The notes under the pieces are model-generated. The model saw nothing but the letters and a program-made list of their open reading frames with translations. It ran no database searches and was not told the origin of the DNA. A DNA stretch of 64,000 nt from Myxococcales bacterium (lineage in GTDB: Bacteria > Myxococcota_A > Polyangia > Haliangiales > Haliangiaceae). Location of the stretch: positions 62,001 to 126,000 of the forward strand of contig JAEUJY010000113.1 of the NCBI GenBank assembly GCA_016794525.1, in the 5' to 3' direction. A program made the translations under genes and the position numbers. Shown here piece by piece: positions 1 to 7,362 of the stretch; position 1 is the stretch's first letter, and every line of letters starts with the position of its first letter.

Positions 1-1
1 G

Positions 2-889
2 CCGATCCACCGCGGCAAGCTGGTGCGCGAGCGGCTGCTGTGCCAGGCGCTGCCGCCGCCGCCGCCGGGCGTGAACGCCCAGCCGCCGCCGCTCGACCCG
101 ACGCTGACCACCCGCGAGCGCTACGCCGCGCACAGCCAGCTGATCACCTGCAGCGGCTGCCACTCGCTCATGGATCCGATCGGCTTCGGCTTCGAGAAGT
201 TCGACGGCATCGGCCGGCCGCGCGCGACCGAGGGCGGTCGCCCGATCGACGACTCCGGCGAGATCCGCGGCAGCGACGGCAGCGACGGCAGCTTCGTCGG
301 CGTCCCCGGCCTCGAGGCGCACCTGGCCGAGCAGCCGGCGGTCGAGGCGTGCTTCTCGACCGAGTGGCTGCGCTGGGCCACCGGCCAGGACGACCACGCG
401 CGCCTCGATTGCCTGAGCGCCGAGCTCGCCGAGGCCGTCGGCACCGGCAGCTACCGCATCGACGAGCTGATCGTCGCGATCACCCAGACCAACCACTTCC
501 GCGTCCGCGCCGCCGCCGCCCCGCCGCCGCCGCCCGGCTCCGGATCCGGATCGGGATCGGGATCGGGATCGGGATCGGGATCGGGATCGGGATCGGGATC
601 GGGATCGGGATCGGGCTCTGGCGACCCCGCCGACTCGCCCGGCGTCACCGCCACCGTCGAGCGCACCGACTCCTGGCCCACCGGCTACTGCGCCAAGCTG
701 CTCGTGCGCAACGTCTCGATGGCGCCGGTCACCTGGCGCGTGACGGTCACCGTCGACGGCACGATCAACAACTACTGGAACGCCCAGGTCACGACCAACG
801 GCAGCCGCGCGACGTTCACCGGCGCGCCGTACAACGCCACCGTGGCCCCGGGCGCGACCGCCGAGGCCGGGTTCTGCGCCGCGCTGTAG
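2..889 (+). CDS. DUF1588/DUF1585 protein with C-terminal CBM2-like module (5' end outside window)
   Basis: The frame is open from the window edge, so the N-terminus is missing; the apparent GTG at 23 is internal. The first residues (HRGKLVRERLLCQ followed by PPPPPGV) match the end of DUF1588. A CSGCH motif with SLMDPIGFGFE and DGIGRPR follows, as in DUF1585. These domains occur together in large exported proteins of planctomycetes and myxobacteria whose function is not established. After the DUF1585 part comes a pure Gly-Ser linker made by a GGGATC hexamer repeat (about 540-618), then about 80 residues resembling carbohydrate-binding module family 2 (WNAQVTTNG, YNATVAPGA, GFCA). I infer an exported protein that binds cellulose or a similar glycan. 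No partner gene is visible upstream. Confidence 0.8.
   Translation, partial: PIHRGKLVRERLLCQALPPPPPGVNAQPPPLDPTLTTRERYAAHSQLITCSGCHSLMDPIGFGFEKFDGIGRPRATEGGRPIDDSGEIRGSDGSDGSFVGVPGLEAHLAEQPAVEACFSTEWLRWATGQDDHARLDCLSAELAEAVGTGSYRIDELIVAITQTNHFRVRAAAAPPPPPGSGSGSGSGSGSGSGSGSGSGSGSGSGSGDPADSPGVTATVERTDSWPTGYCAKLLVRNVSMAPVTWRVTVTVDGTINNYWNAQVTTNGSRATFTGAPYNATVAPGATAEAGFCAAL
540..618 (+). repeat. GGGATC hexanucleotide tandem repeat coding a Gly-Ser linker
   Basis: About a dozen copies of GGGATC/GGATCG lie in frame inside the DUF1585-CBM2 gene and encode alternating Gly and Ser. Every unit contains GATC. Copy number of such a repeat can change by slippage in steps of two residues without breaking the frame, so linker length may vary between strains. 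Confidence 0.9.
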
Positions 890-907
890 CCCAGCGCGGG
901 AAGCGCC

Positions 908-1603
908 TCACGCCCGGCCGCGGGTGCCGTCGAGCACCAGCGTGATCAGGTCCTGCACCGCCGCCGCCGGATCGCCGAGGTCGCGGGTGGTGAGCGCGGC
1001 GGCCAGGACCTGCTCGGCGGCGCCCAGCACAGCGTGCGCCACCAGCGGCGTCGGCAGGTCGCGCATCGCGCGGTGGCGGCGGGCCTCCTCGGTCAGCCAC
1101 CGCGCGCCCTCCTCGAGCCGTCGCGCCCACGCGCGGATCGGCTTGCGCGCGCCGCGGTCGGGGCCGCGCCGCTCTTGCAGGTACAGCCGCACGACGTCGA
1201 GGTGCTGGATCAGCACGCCGCCGAGATCGATCGCCAGCCGCTGGTACACGCCGGCCAGCTCGGCCGACGGCTCGGCCAGCCCGTCGCGGCAGCGCGCGAA
1301 CGCCGCGGCGGTGGCGGTCGCGGCCGGCTCGAACAGCGCCGTCGCCAGCTCCTCGAGATCGCGGAAGTAGTAGTAGAAGGCGCCCTTGGCCACGCCGGCG
1401 GCGCCGGTGATGTCCTCGATGCGCACGCCGTCGACGCCGCGCTCGAGGAACAGCCGCACCGCCGCGGCGCACAGCGCGGCGACCCGCTCGCGGCGCGCCT
1501 GATCGCGCGCGCCGCCGGGGCGGCCGGGGCGCTCGCGCGGCACCGCCCGGCGCGGCACCCGCGGCGTCCCGATGGCCGGACGTTTTCGGCTAGACGCGGC
1601 CAT
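908..1603 (-). CDS. TetR/AcrR family transcriptional regulator
   Basis: 231 residues. After a basic N-terminal extension of about 35 residues, the helix-turn-helix domain covers about residues 40-90 (AAVRLFLERGVDG, IEDITGAAGVAKGAFYYYF), with the G-x-FYYYF recognition-helix signature of the family. The C-terminal part is a generic all-helical ligand-binding domain, so the effector cannot be named. It is divergent from the gene starting at 1648. A 14-base inverted repeat at 1616-1629 sits between the two start codons and is the obvious operator. I infer repression of the divergent pair, and probably of itself. Confidence 0.9.
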   Translation of the reverse strand: MAASSRKRPAIGTPRVPRRAVPRERPGRPGGARDQARRERVAALCAAAVRLFLERGVDGVRIEDITGAAGVAKGAFYYYFRDLEELATALFEPAATATAAAFARCRDGLAEPSAELAGVYQRLAIDLGGVLIQHLDVVRLYLQERRGPDRGARKPIRAWARRLEEGARWLTEEARRHRAMRDLPTPLVAHAVLGAAEQVLAAALTTRDLGDPAAAVQDLITLVLDGTRGRA

Positions 1604-1615
1604 GGATCGATAGTA

Positions 1616-1629
1616 TGACTGATTGGTCA
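1616..1629. promoter_or_regulatory. TetR-type operator TGAC-N6-GTCA
   Basis: TGACTGATTGGTCA is an inverted repeat with perfect 4-base arms and a near-symmetric centre. It lies in one of the few AT-rich patches of the region, 12 bases from the TetR start codon and 18 bases before the ATG at 1648. TGAC-N6-GTCA is a known kind of site for TetR-family repressors. The ATG at 1615 overlaps the operator, so translation very probably starts at 1648 instead. Confidence 0.75.
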
Positions 1630-1647
1630 GAATATTGTGAGGCCGTC

Positions 1648-2178
1648 ATGATCGGGATCCCCGTCGCGCTCGCGTGGGCCAACGTCAGCGAGTGGCTGAC
1701 CCACAAGTACATCCTGCACGGCCTGGGGCGGAAGAAGGGCCGGCCGTTCTCCTGGCACTTCCACGACCACCACCAGGCCACCCGCAAGCACGGCGGCAGC
1801 GACCCCGGCTACGAGCGCAGCCTGTGGGGCTGGCACCCGCAGTCCAAGGAGGTGGTCGGGCTGATCGCCGCGGGCCTGGCGTACGCGCCGCTGTTCCCGG
1901 TGGCGCCGTTCTTCACCGCGACGATGTGGTGGTCGATGTGGAACTACCACCGCGTCCACAAGCGGGCCCACGTCGACCCGGCGTGGTGCCGCGAGCACCT
2001 GCCGTGGCACTACGACCACCACATGGGCCCCGACCAGCACAAGAACTGGTGCGTCACCAAGCCGTGGTTCGACATCGTCATGGGCACGCGCGTCCGCTAC
2101 GCCGGCACCGCCAAGGAGATCGTCGATCGCGCGCGGCGGTCGGCGGCGGCCCGGGCGGCGACCGCCGCGGCGGTGTAG
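1648..2178 (+). CDS. Fatty-acid-hydroxylase/sterol-desaturase-like membrane protein
   Basis: 176 residues from the ATG at 1648, chosen because it has a GTGAGG ribosome-binding site 5 bases upstream and because the earlier ATG (1615) falls in the operator. Histidine clusters typical of the diiron fatty acid hydroxylase superfamily are present: HKYILH (19-24), HFHDHH (37-42), HRVHKRAH (101-108) and HYDHH (121-125). A hydrophobic stretch at about residues 66-95 would form the membrane hairpin between the second and third clusters. The substrate is unknown; the family hydroxylates or desaturates lipids such as fatty acids, sterols and carotenoids. Cotranscribed with the OCD-like gene 10 bases downstream and probably repressed by the divergent TetR. 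Confidence 0.8.
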   Translation: MIGIPVALAWANVSEWLTHKYILHGLGRKKGRPFSWHFHDHHQATRKHGGSDPGYERSLWGWHPQSKEVVGLIAAGLAYAPLFPVAPFFTATMWWSMWNYHRVHKRAHVDPAWCREHLPWHYDHHMGPDQHKNWCVTKPWFDIVMGTRVRYAGTAKEIVDRARRSAAARAATAAAV

Positions 2179-2188
2179 CCTGGCCGGC

Positions 2189-2797
2189 ATGGATCCCGAG
2201 CCCGAGCGATCGTTCCCGCCGATCATCGACGTCGCCGCGGCGCGGGCCTGGCTCGACGCGGTCGAGGTGCGCCAGGGGGCGCTGGCGCTGGGGCGGCCGG
2301 CGGGCCCGCCGCTGGCGCGGGTGCCGGAGCTGGCCGGGCTGGCCGGCGTGGCCGCGAAGTTCCTGGCGGTCGGCACGCCCCGCACGATGGGGCTGATCGG
2401 GCTGCGCGATCTGGCGCCGGCGGTGGTCGCGACCCAGCGCGCGTACGCGGCGCCGCGGGAGCTGCGCGTGTTCGACGGCGACCCGGTCGCGGCGGCGCGG
2501 ATCGCCGAGGCGGTCGGCGGCCGGGTGGCGTCGCTGACCGAGGCCTGCGCGTGCGACGTCGTCGTCGCCCGCGGGCCGGTGGCGATCGAGCGCGAGTGGA
2601 TCCGCGGCGGCACGCTGGTGACCGCGCTCGACGACGGCGTCGTGCTGGCCCCGGCGCTCCTCGCCGCGGCGGTGGTCTACCGCGCCGGTGCGGTCGGGGC
2701 GCTGCCGGTCCACGCGACGCTGGGGGCGGTGGCGGCCGGGCTGGTCGACGGGCGCACGCTCGACGAGATCACGATCCTGGTGATCGGCCCCGAGTGA
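2189..2797 (+). CDS. Ornithine cyclodeaminase/mu-crystallin-like protein, short form
   Basis: 202 residues, against about 310-330 for typical ornithine cyclodeaminases. The central part has the family pattern around the NAD(P)-binding fold: TPRTMGLIGLRDLAPAVVATQ, ELRVFDGDPVAAARIAEAVG, then ACDVVVARGPV and GGTLVTALDD. The usual GxGxxG is degenerate (GLIGLRDL) and the N-terminal substrate-binding part is much shortened, so catalysis is doubtful. It is the second gene of a TetR-controlled pair. It may be a reductase or a non-catalytic relative; the substrate cannot be given. Confidence 0.6.
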   Translation: MDPEPERSFPPIIDVAAARAWLDAVEVRQGALALGRPAGPPLARVPELAGLAGVAAKFLAVGTPRTMGLIGLRDLAPAVVATQRAYAAPRELRVFDGDPVAAARIAEAVGGRVASLTEACACDVVVARGPVAIEREWIRGGTLVTALDDGVVLAPALLAAAVVYRAGAVGALPVHATLGAVAAGLVDGRTLDEITILVIGPE

Positions 2798-2849
2798 TCC
2801 CGCTGGCTTCGGCCGCCGGGCCGGGGCCGCGAGAAAAGATCGCGCGCGG

Positions 2850-2876
2850 TGTCGATCGCGACGCCGCTGGTTCGTC
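2850..2876 (+). promoter_or_regulatory. ECF42-type promoter TGTCGA-N17-CGTC
   Basis: TGTCGA (2850-2855) and CGTC (2873-2876) are separated by 17 bases and lie about 55 bases upstream of the DGPF-protein start at 2932. From memory, promoters of ECF42 sigma factors have TGTCGA at -35 and a CGA/CGTC-like -10 element, and ECF42 genes sit next to DGPF genes they control. Motif, spacing and neighbours agree, so I read this as an autoregulated promoter for the 2932-4667 operon. Confidence 0.65.
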
Positions 2877-2931
2877 GTCCCTGCGAACCCGGACCTGCAC
2901 CAACCCGACGCCCGACCGACAGGAGCCTGCG

Positions 2932-3375
2932 ATGCGATTCATGATCATGATGAAGGCCAACCACCAGACCGAGGCCGGCGAGATGCCCTCGCCCGAGCTG
3001 CTCGCCGCGATGGGGGCGTTCAACGAGGAGATGGTCAAGGCCGGCGTGCTGCTCGCCGGCGAGGGCCTGCACCCCAGCTCGCGCGGCGCGCGGGTCAAGT
3101 TCGCGGGCGGCTCCCACACCGTCGTCGACGGCCCGTTCAGCGAGACCAAGGAGCTGATCGCGGGCTTCTGGATCGTGCAGGTCGCCTCGAAGGCCGAGGC
3201 GCTGGAGTGGATCGCGCGCATCCCCGGCGGCCGCGGCGAGATCGATCACCAGGCCGGCGAGTTCGAGGTCGAGCTGCGCCAGGTGTTCGATCCGTCGGAC
3301 TTCGCCTACGCGCCCGAGGCCGTGGCCCACGAGGAGGCGCTGCGCGCCCAGGTCGAAGCGCAGCGCCGGCCGTGA
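2932..3375 (+). CDS. YCII/DGPF-domain protein
   Basis: 147 residues, a single YCII-related (DGPF) domain. The defining motif DGPFSETKE starts at residue 66, followed by LIAGFWIVQVASKAEALEWIARIP. YCII proteins adopt a ferredoxin-like alpha+beta fold; their role is mostly unknown, although they are the usual neighbours and targets of ECF42 sigma factors. An AGGAG ribosome-binding site at 2921-2925 fixes the start. The sigma factor gene follows after 32 bases, so the two are probably one transcript from the promoter at 2850. Confidence 0.88.
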   Translation: MRFMIMMKANHQTEAGEMPSPELLAAMGAFNEEMVKAGVLLAGEGLHPSSRGARVKFAGGSHTVVDGPFSETKELIAGFWIVQVASKAEALEWIARIPGGRGEIDHQAGEFEVELRQVFDPSDFAYAPEAVAHEEALRAQVEAQRRP

Positions 3376-3407
3376 CGCGCGCGCGCCGGATGTGCTGACA
3401 TCGGCGG

Positions 3408-4667
3408 ATGACCCCGCCGGTGACCGCCGCGATCGACGCCGTCTGGCGCATCGAGGGCGCGCGGGTCATCGCCAGCGTGGCCCGGGTGGTCAAGGACCTG
3501 GGGCTCGCCGAGGAGCTGGCCCACGACGCGCTGGTGGCCGCGCTCGAGCGCTGGCCGATCGACGGCATCCCGGCCAACCCGGGCGCGTGGCTGACCGCGA
3601 CCGCGCGCAACCGCGGGCTCGACCGGCTGCGGCAGGCCGCGATGGTCGGGCGCAAGCAAGACGCGCTGATCCACGAGCTCGACCGCGCGCCCGCGGTCGA
3701 GCCCACCGCCGCGCTCGACGACGAGGTCGGCGACGATCTGCTGCGCCTGGTGTTCACCTGCTGCCACCCGGTGCTGCCCGCCGACGCGCGGGTCGCGCTG
3801 ACCCTGCGGATGGTCGGCGGGCTGACGACGCCCGAGATCGCGCGCGCGTTCCTGGTGCCCGAGCCGACGATGGCGCAGCGGATCGTCCGCGCCAAGCGCG
3901 CGCTCGCCGACGCCGGGGTGCCGTTCGAGGTGCCGCGCGGCGAGGCGCTGGCGGCGCGCCTGGCGTCGGTGCTCGAGGTGATCTACCTGGTGTTCAACGA
4001 GGGCTACGCCGCCACCGCCGGCGACGCCTGGGTGCGCCCGGCGCTGTGCGAGGACGCCCTGCGGCTGGGGCGGATCGTCGCCGAGCTGACGCCCGACGAG
4101 CCCGAGGTGCACGGGCTGGTCGCGCTGATGGAGCTGCAGGCGTCGCGGCTGCGCGCGCGGGTCGGCGCCGACGGCGCGCCGGTGCTGCTGCTCGATCAGA
4201 ACCGCGGCCAGTGGGACTTCGTCTTGATCGGCCGCGGGCTGGCGGCGCTGGCGCGCGCCGAGGCGCTGGGCCAGGCGCCCGGTCCGTACCAGCTGCAGGC
4301 GGCGCTGGCCGCGTGCCACGCCCGCGCCGGCACCGCCGCCGCCACCGACTGGCACCGCATCGTCGCGCTCTACGACGCCCTGCTGGCGCTGACGCCGTCG
4401 CCGGTGGTCGCGCTCAACCGCGCGGTGGCGGTGGCGATGGCCGACGGGCCGGCCGCGGGCCTGGCGCTGGTCGACGCGCTGATCGCCGACGGCGCGCTAC
4501 CGCGCTACCACCTCGTGCCCAGCGTGCGCGGCGATCTGCTGGCGCGGCTGGGCCGCAACGACGAAGCCCGCCGCGAGCTCGAGCGCGCGGCGGGCCTGAC
4601 CGAGAATCGTCGCGAGCGCGCGCTGTTGCTGGCGCGGGCCGCGGCGATCGGATCGAGTCACGGGTAG
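3408..4667 (+). CDS. ECF42-family RNA polymerase sigma factor with TPR-like C-terminal extension
   Basis: 419 residues, about twice the length of a plain ECF sigma factor. Region 2 is near residues 15-85 (LAEELAHDALVAALERWP, NPGAWLTATARNRGLDRLR) and region 4 near 115-170 (VALTLRMVGGLTTPEIARAFLVPEPTMAQRIVRAKR). The long C-terminal part carries LVFNEGYAAT and TPR-like helices (VVALNRAVAVAMADGPAAGLALVD), as in the DUF6596 extension of ECF42. In this family the extension is reported to be needed for activity and no anti-sigma factor is encoded nearby, which fits here. Its 3' end overlaps the convergent Cys-repeat gene by 10 bases. Confidence 0.92.
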   Translation: MTPPVTAAIDAVWRIEGARVIASVARVVKDLGLAEELAHDALVAALERWPIDGIPANPGAWLTATARNRGLDRLRQAAMVGRKQDALIHELDRAPAVEPTAALDDEVGDDLLRLVFTCCHPVLPADARVALTLRMVGGLTTPEIARAFLVPEPTMAQRIVRAKRALADAGVPFEVPRGEALAARLASVLEVIYLVFNEGYAATAGDAWVRPALCEDALRLGRIVAELTPDEPEVHGLVALMELQASRLRARVGADGAPVLLLDQNRGQWDFVLIGRGLAALARAEALGQAPGPYQLQAALAACHARAGTAAATDWHRIVALYDALLALTPSPVVALNRAVAVAMADGPAAGLALVDALIADGALPRYHLVPSVRGDLLARLGRNDEARRELERAAGLTENRRERALLLARAAAIGSSHG

Positions 4668-5683
4668 TGGCACATCGGATCGCCGGGGACGCACGGCGGC
4701 GGCGGCGGCGGCTGCGGGCAGTTCGGATCGCTGGGGTCGCAGCTCGGCGGCGGCGGCACGCACATCGGATCGGCGGGGTCGCAGCCGGGCGGCGGCACGC
4801 ACATCGGGTCGTTCGGATCGCACGGCGGCGGCGGCGGCTCACCGCACGCGGCGCTGGCCTCCTGATCGCAGGTCATCGGGTCGAGGCCCTGGAGCAGGCA
4901 GTCGCGGAAGACCTGGTCGTAGCAAGACGGCCCGCCGCAGGTCGGATCGGTCATCGGATCGCAGCCCGGCACGCAGGTCGGGTCGGTCATCGGATCGCAG
5001 CCCGGGGTGCCGCCACCGCAGGTCTGGGTCGCGATCTCGATGCAGATCATCGGGTCGTTGGTCTGCGCGAGGCAGTCGGCGAAGACCCGGTCGAAGCAGT
5101 CGCTGCCGGGATCGCAGCTGGGATCGCCGGGCTGACAGCCGGGGTTGCAGCTCGGATCGGTCATCGGATCGCAGCCGGTGCCGCCGCAGATCTGATCGGC
5201 GTAGAGCCGGCACTGCTCGGGATCGCCGTTCATCGACAGGCACTCGTCGAACGTGCGCTGGAAGCAGTCGCTGTACGGATCGCAGCTGGGGTCGCCGGGC
5301 TGGCAGCCGGGCGTGCAGGTGGGATCGACGTTGGGGTCACAGCCCGGCGTGCCGCCGCAGCTCTCGGTGGCGCGCAGGTCGCACAGCATCGGATCGCCGC
5401 CGCTCTCGAGGCACGCGCGCAGCACGTCGTCGTAGCAGGTGGGATCGACCGGCCCGGGGCCGGGGCCCGTCAGGTTGCACTGCGTCAGCACGTTCTGCGC
5501 GCAGACGTCCGCGGGCAGCTGGTTCAGGTAGCAGTCGGCGATGACGTCGTGGACGCACTGCGACACCTGATCGGTGCCGGTCGTGTCCGACGAGTCCGAG
5601 CCATCGGCGTAGATCGAACAGCCGGCGAGGCCGGCCGAGGCCACCAAGGCCAGGGCGTAGCGGAGTCTGGTTGCAGCGAGCAT
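4658..5683 (-). CDS. Lipoprotein with five C-x7-C-x9-C-x7-C repeats
   Basis: 341 residues with 41 cysteines. The N-terminus is a lipoprotein signal (ALALVASAGLAGC, Cys about residue 22). Five copies of a 27-residue module with exactly conserved spacing C-x7-C-x9-C-x7-C follow, for example CYDDVLRACLESGGDPMLC and its relatives. They are joined by CDPMTDPTC and CQPGDPSCDP spacers, and the tail is Pro/Cys-rich. The module looks like a disulfide-stapled helical hairpin; I recognise no named family. An AGGAGG site precedes the ATG. The gene is 60 bases downstream of the ECF-sigma operon and has its own copy of that operon's upstream motif. I infer an extracytoplasmic, oxidised surface protein under the same sigma factor. 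Confidence 0.85.
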   Translation of the reverse strand: MLAATRLRYALALVASAGLAGCSIYADGSDSSDTTGTDQVSQCVHDVIADCYLNQLPADVCAQNVLTQCNLTGPGPGPVDPTCYDDVLRACLESGGDPMLCDLRATESCGGTPGCDPNVDPTCTPGCQPGDPSCDPYSDCFQRTFDECLSMNGDPEQCRLYADQICGGTGCDPMTDPSCNPGCQPGDPSCDPGSDCFDRVFADCLAQTNDPMICIEIATQTCGGGTPGCDPMTDPTCVPGCDPMTDPTCGGPSCYDQVFRDCLLQGLDPMTCDQEASAACGEPPPPPCDPNDPMCVPPPGCDPADPMCVPPPPSCDPSDPNCPQPPPPPPCVPGDPMCHYP

Positions 5684-5725
5684 GGAACCTCCTGGGTGAT
5701 GGTGGGGAGAGCCGCGACCCCGTCC

Positions 5726-5742
5726 GAACGGCTCAAGGATTC
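5726..5742 (-). promoter_or_regulatory. Shared ECF-regulon motif, copy 1
   Basis: On the minus strand this reads GAATCCTTGAGCCGTTC, 42 bases upstream of the Cys-repeat lipoprotein start. It matches the sequence upstream of the ECF sigma gene (9192-9208) at 15 of 17 positions. I infer a promoter element or operator used by that sigma factor; the exact -35/-10 assignment is not clear. Confidence 0.5.
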
Positions 5743-5743
5743 C

Positions 5744-6436
5744 TCAAGCACTCGGCTGGAAGCACGCGCCGGTGCGCTCGCCGCAGGTCGCGGTGCAGCT
5801 CCACTGGCCCATGACGCAATCGCACGCGCCGATGACGCAGCTGGCGCACATGTTGGGGTTGCTGCCGCAGTCGGTGTCGCAGCCGAGCGGCGCCGGGCTC
5901 GGGCAGCCGGACGCGGCGCACACGTTGGCGCAGCAGCTGGGATCGCCGGGGAAGCAGCCCGGCGCGCACACCAGGCCCGGGTAGCACTCCTCGCCGGGGC
6001 ACGCGGCGGGGTCGGCGAAGCTGCACTCGCTGGCCGGGGCGCAGGTGCACGTCGGGCAGCCGTTGCGGGTGAGCGGCGCCAGGCCGGGCGCGCACGGGGC
6101 GCAGTTCGACGTGTCGGGGCAGGCGACGCAGGTGTTGCCGTCGCAGACCTGGCGACCGGCGACGCAGCCGGTGTCGTCCATGCACGCGGCGCAGCCCGGC
6201 TGGCAGTAGCTCGCGAGATCGAGCGTGCCGGCGACGCAGGTGGCGATGGTCTGGCAGCAGGTCGGATCGGTCGGCGTCGGCACGACGCACGCGTCGGCGA
6301 ACAGGCACGCCTGCCGATCGCTGATCCGCCCGGGCACGTCGGCGCACGACAGCAGCGGCGTGCCCTCCTGGAGGACGTCGGCGTCCTCGGTGACGCACGC
6401 GGCCAGCGCCAGGGCGGCGAGGGCGGCGCGCCTCAT
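5744..6436 (-). CDS. 37-cysteine lipoprotein
   Basis: 230 residues containing 37 cysteines. It starts MRRAALAALALAACVTE, a short lipoprotein signal with LAAC as lipobox. Cysteines are spread through the chain in short loops (CATC, CAPC, CPTCTC, CVIGACDC), with one CFPGDPSCC segment that recalls the spacers of the neighbouring Cys-repeat protein. No domain family is recognised. Its ATG overlaps the stop of the preceding gene in an ATGA, so it is the translationally coupled last gene of the sigma-FecR operon. It probably acts at the cell envelope, held by many disulfides. Confidence 0.8.
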   Translation of the reverse strand: MRRAALAALALAACVTEDADVLQEGTPLLSCADVPGRISDRQACLFADACVVPTPTDPTCCQTIATCVAGTLDLASYCQPGCAACMDDTGCVAGRQVCDGNTCVACPDTSNCAPCAPGLAPLTRNGCPTCTCAPASECSFADPAACPGEECYPGLVCAPGCFPGDPSCCANVCAASGCPSPAPLGCDTDCGSNPNMCASCVIGACDCVMGQWSCTATCGERTGACFQPSA

Positions 6437-7362
6437 CGCCGCACCTCGACCGCGGCCCCCATCGTCCAGCCGGCGAGCCGCGCGATCTCCACCGAGTTGG
6501 CGCGCGCGACCAGGCCCGAGCCGACGCCGACCGCGGCGGCCGCGGTGATCTCGACGCCGGCGATCGGCAGCGAGAACGACAGCTCGACGTCGCCGTGCGC
6601 CGCGATCGTGCTGATCGACGTGGCCATCACCGTGGGATCGGTCGCCGACGCGGTCACCGCCTGGCGCGACAGCTCGCCGCGCGCGCCGACGCAGGTGGTC
6701 GGTCGGCCGTGGCTGCACGCCAGCGTCACGCCGACGTCGAGCCCGGCCAGCCACGGCGTCGCGTCGCCGAGGCGGTGGACCAGCGACGTGGCCGCCGCGT
6801 GGACGCCGACTGTGACGGGCCCGATCGCCGCGCCGGCGCCGCCGCCCCACAGCGGCAGGCCGGCGTAGCTGCGCACCAGCACGCGGCCGGCGGCGGCGCG
6901 CGGCCACCGCGCCGCGCGATCGAGCAGCGCGGGGCGATGCTCGGCGAGCGCGGGCCGATCGATCGGCGCGTCGCCCGGCCCGACGATCGGCGGCGATGGC
7001 GGCGGGGGGCGCGGCGACGGTGGCGCCGGCGGCGCGGGCGGCGGGGGCGCGGGCGGCGGGATCTCGCCAGCGACCGCGGTGACCATGAGCGCGATCACCC
7101 GCGGCGCCAGGCTGGCCGGCACGTCGCGCAGATCGACCTCGCGGCGCCGCGCGGCGCCGGCGGGCTCGGCGGTCAGCGTGGCGGTGCCGTCGGCCGCGCA
7201 GCGGACGTCGACGGCCAGCGGCGGCGCGCCCTCCTGGGCCAGCGCGCGCAGCAGCTCGTCGGGCTCGAAGCCGCAGCCGTCGATGGTCAGCGATGGCTGC
7301 GCGGCGGCGGTCGCCGGCAGCGCCAGCGCCAGCGCGATCGTCGGCCAGCGCCGCGTCGTCAC
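6433..7362 (-). CDS. Exported protein of unknown function in the ECF-FecR operon
   Basis: 309 residues starting at a GTG that overlaps the FecR-like gene's stop (GTGA). A signal peptide (WPTIALALALPATAAAQ) is followed by a small domain at about residues 25-95 with CGFEPDELLRALAQE and VDVRCAADGTATL. A Pro-rich linker comes next, then a C-terminal half of alternating Gly and hydrophobic residues (GLPLWGGGAGAAIGPVTVGVHAAA, LDVGVTLACS, DVELSFSLPIAGVEI) that looks like an outer-membrane beta-barrel. I infer a barrel anchored in the outer membrane with a periplasmic N-domain. It may help place the Cys-rich lipoprotein encoded next. Confidence 0.7.
   Translation of the reverse strand: MTTRRWPTIALALALPATAAAQPSLTIDGCGFEPDELLRALAQEGAPPLAVDVRCAADGTATLTAEPAGAARRREVDLRDVPASLAPRVIALMVTAVAGEIPPPAPPPPAPPAPPSPRPPPPSPPIVGPGDAPIDRPALAEHRPALLDRAARWPRAAAGRVLVRSYAGLPLWGGGAGAAIGPVTVGVHAAATSLVHRLGDATPWLAGLDVGVTLACSHGRPTTCVGARGELSRQAVTASATDPTVMATSISTIAAHGDVELSFSLPIAGVEITAAAAVGVGSGLVARANSVEIARLAGWTMGAAVEVRR

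Noticed and set aside
540-618. GGGATC repeat as an origin or protein-binding array
   Set aside because: It is fully in frame and codes a Gly-Ser linker between two domains; no origin features are nearby.
3392-6868. A plus-strand frame of 1158 codons over the ECF42 gene and the Cys-rich lipoprotein genes
   Set aside because: Shadow frame: the real genes have sigma, lipobox and Cys-module features in other frames.
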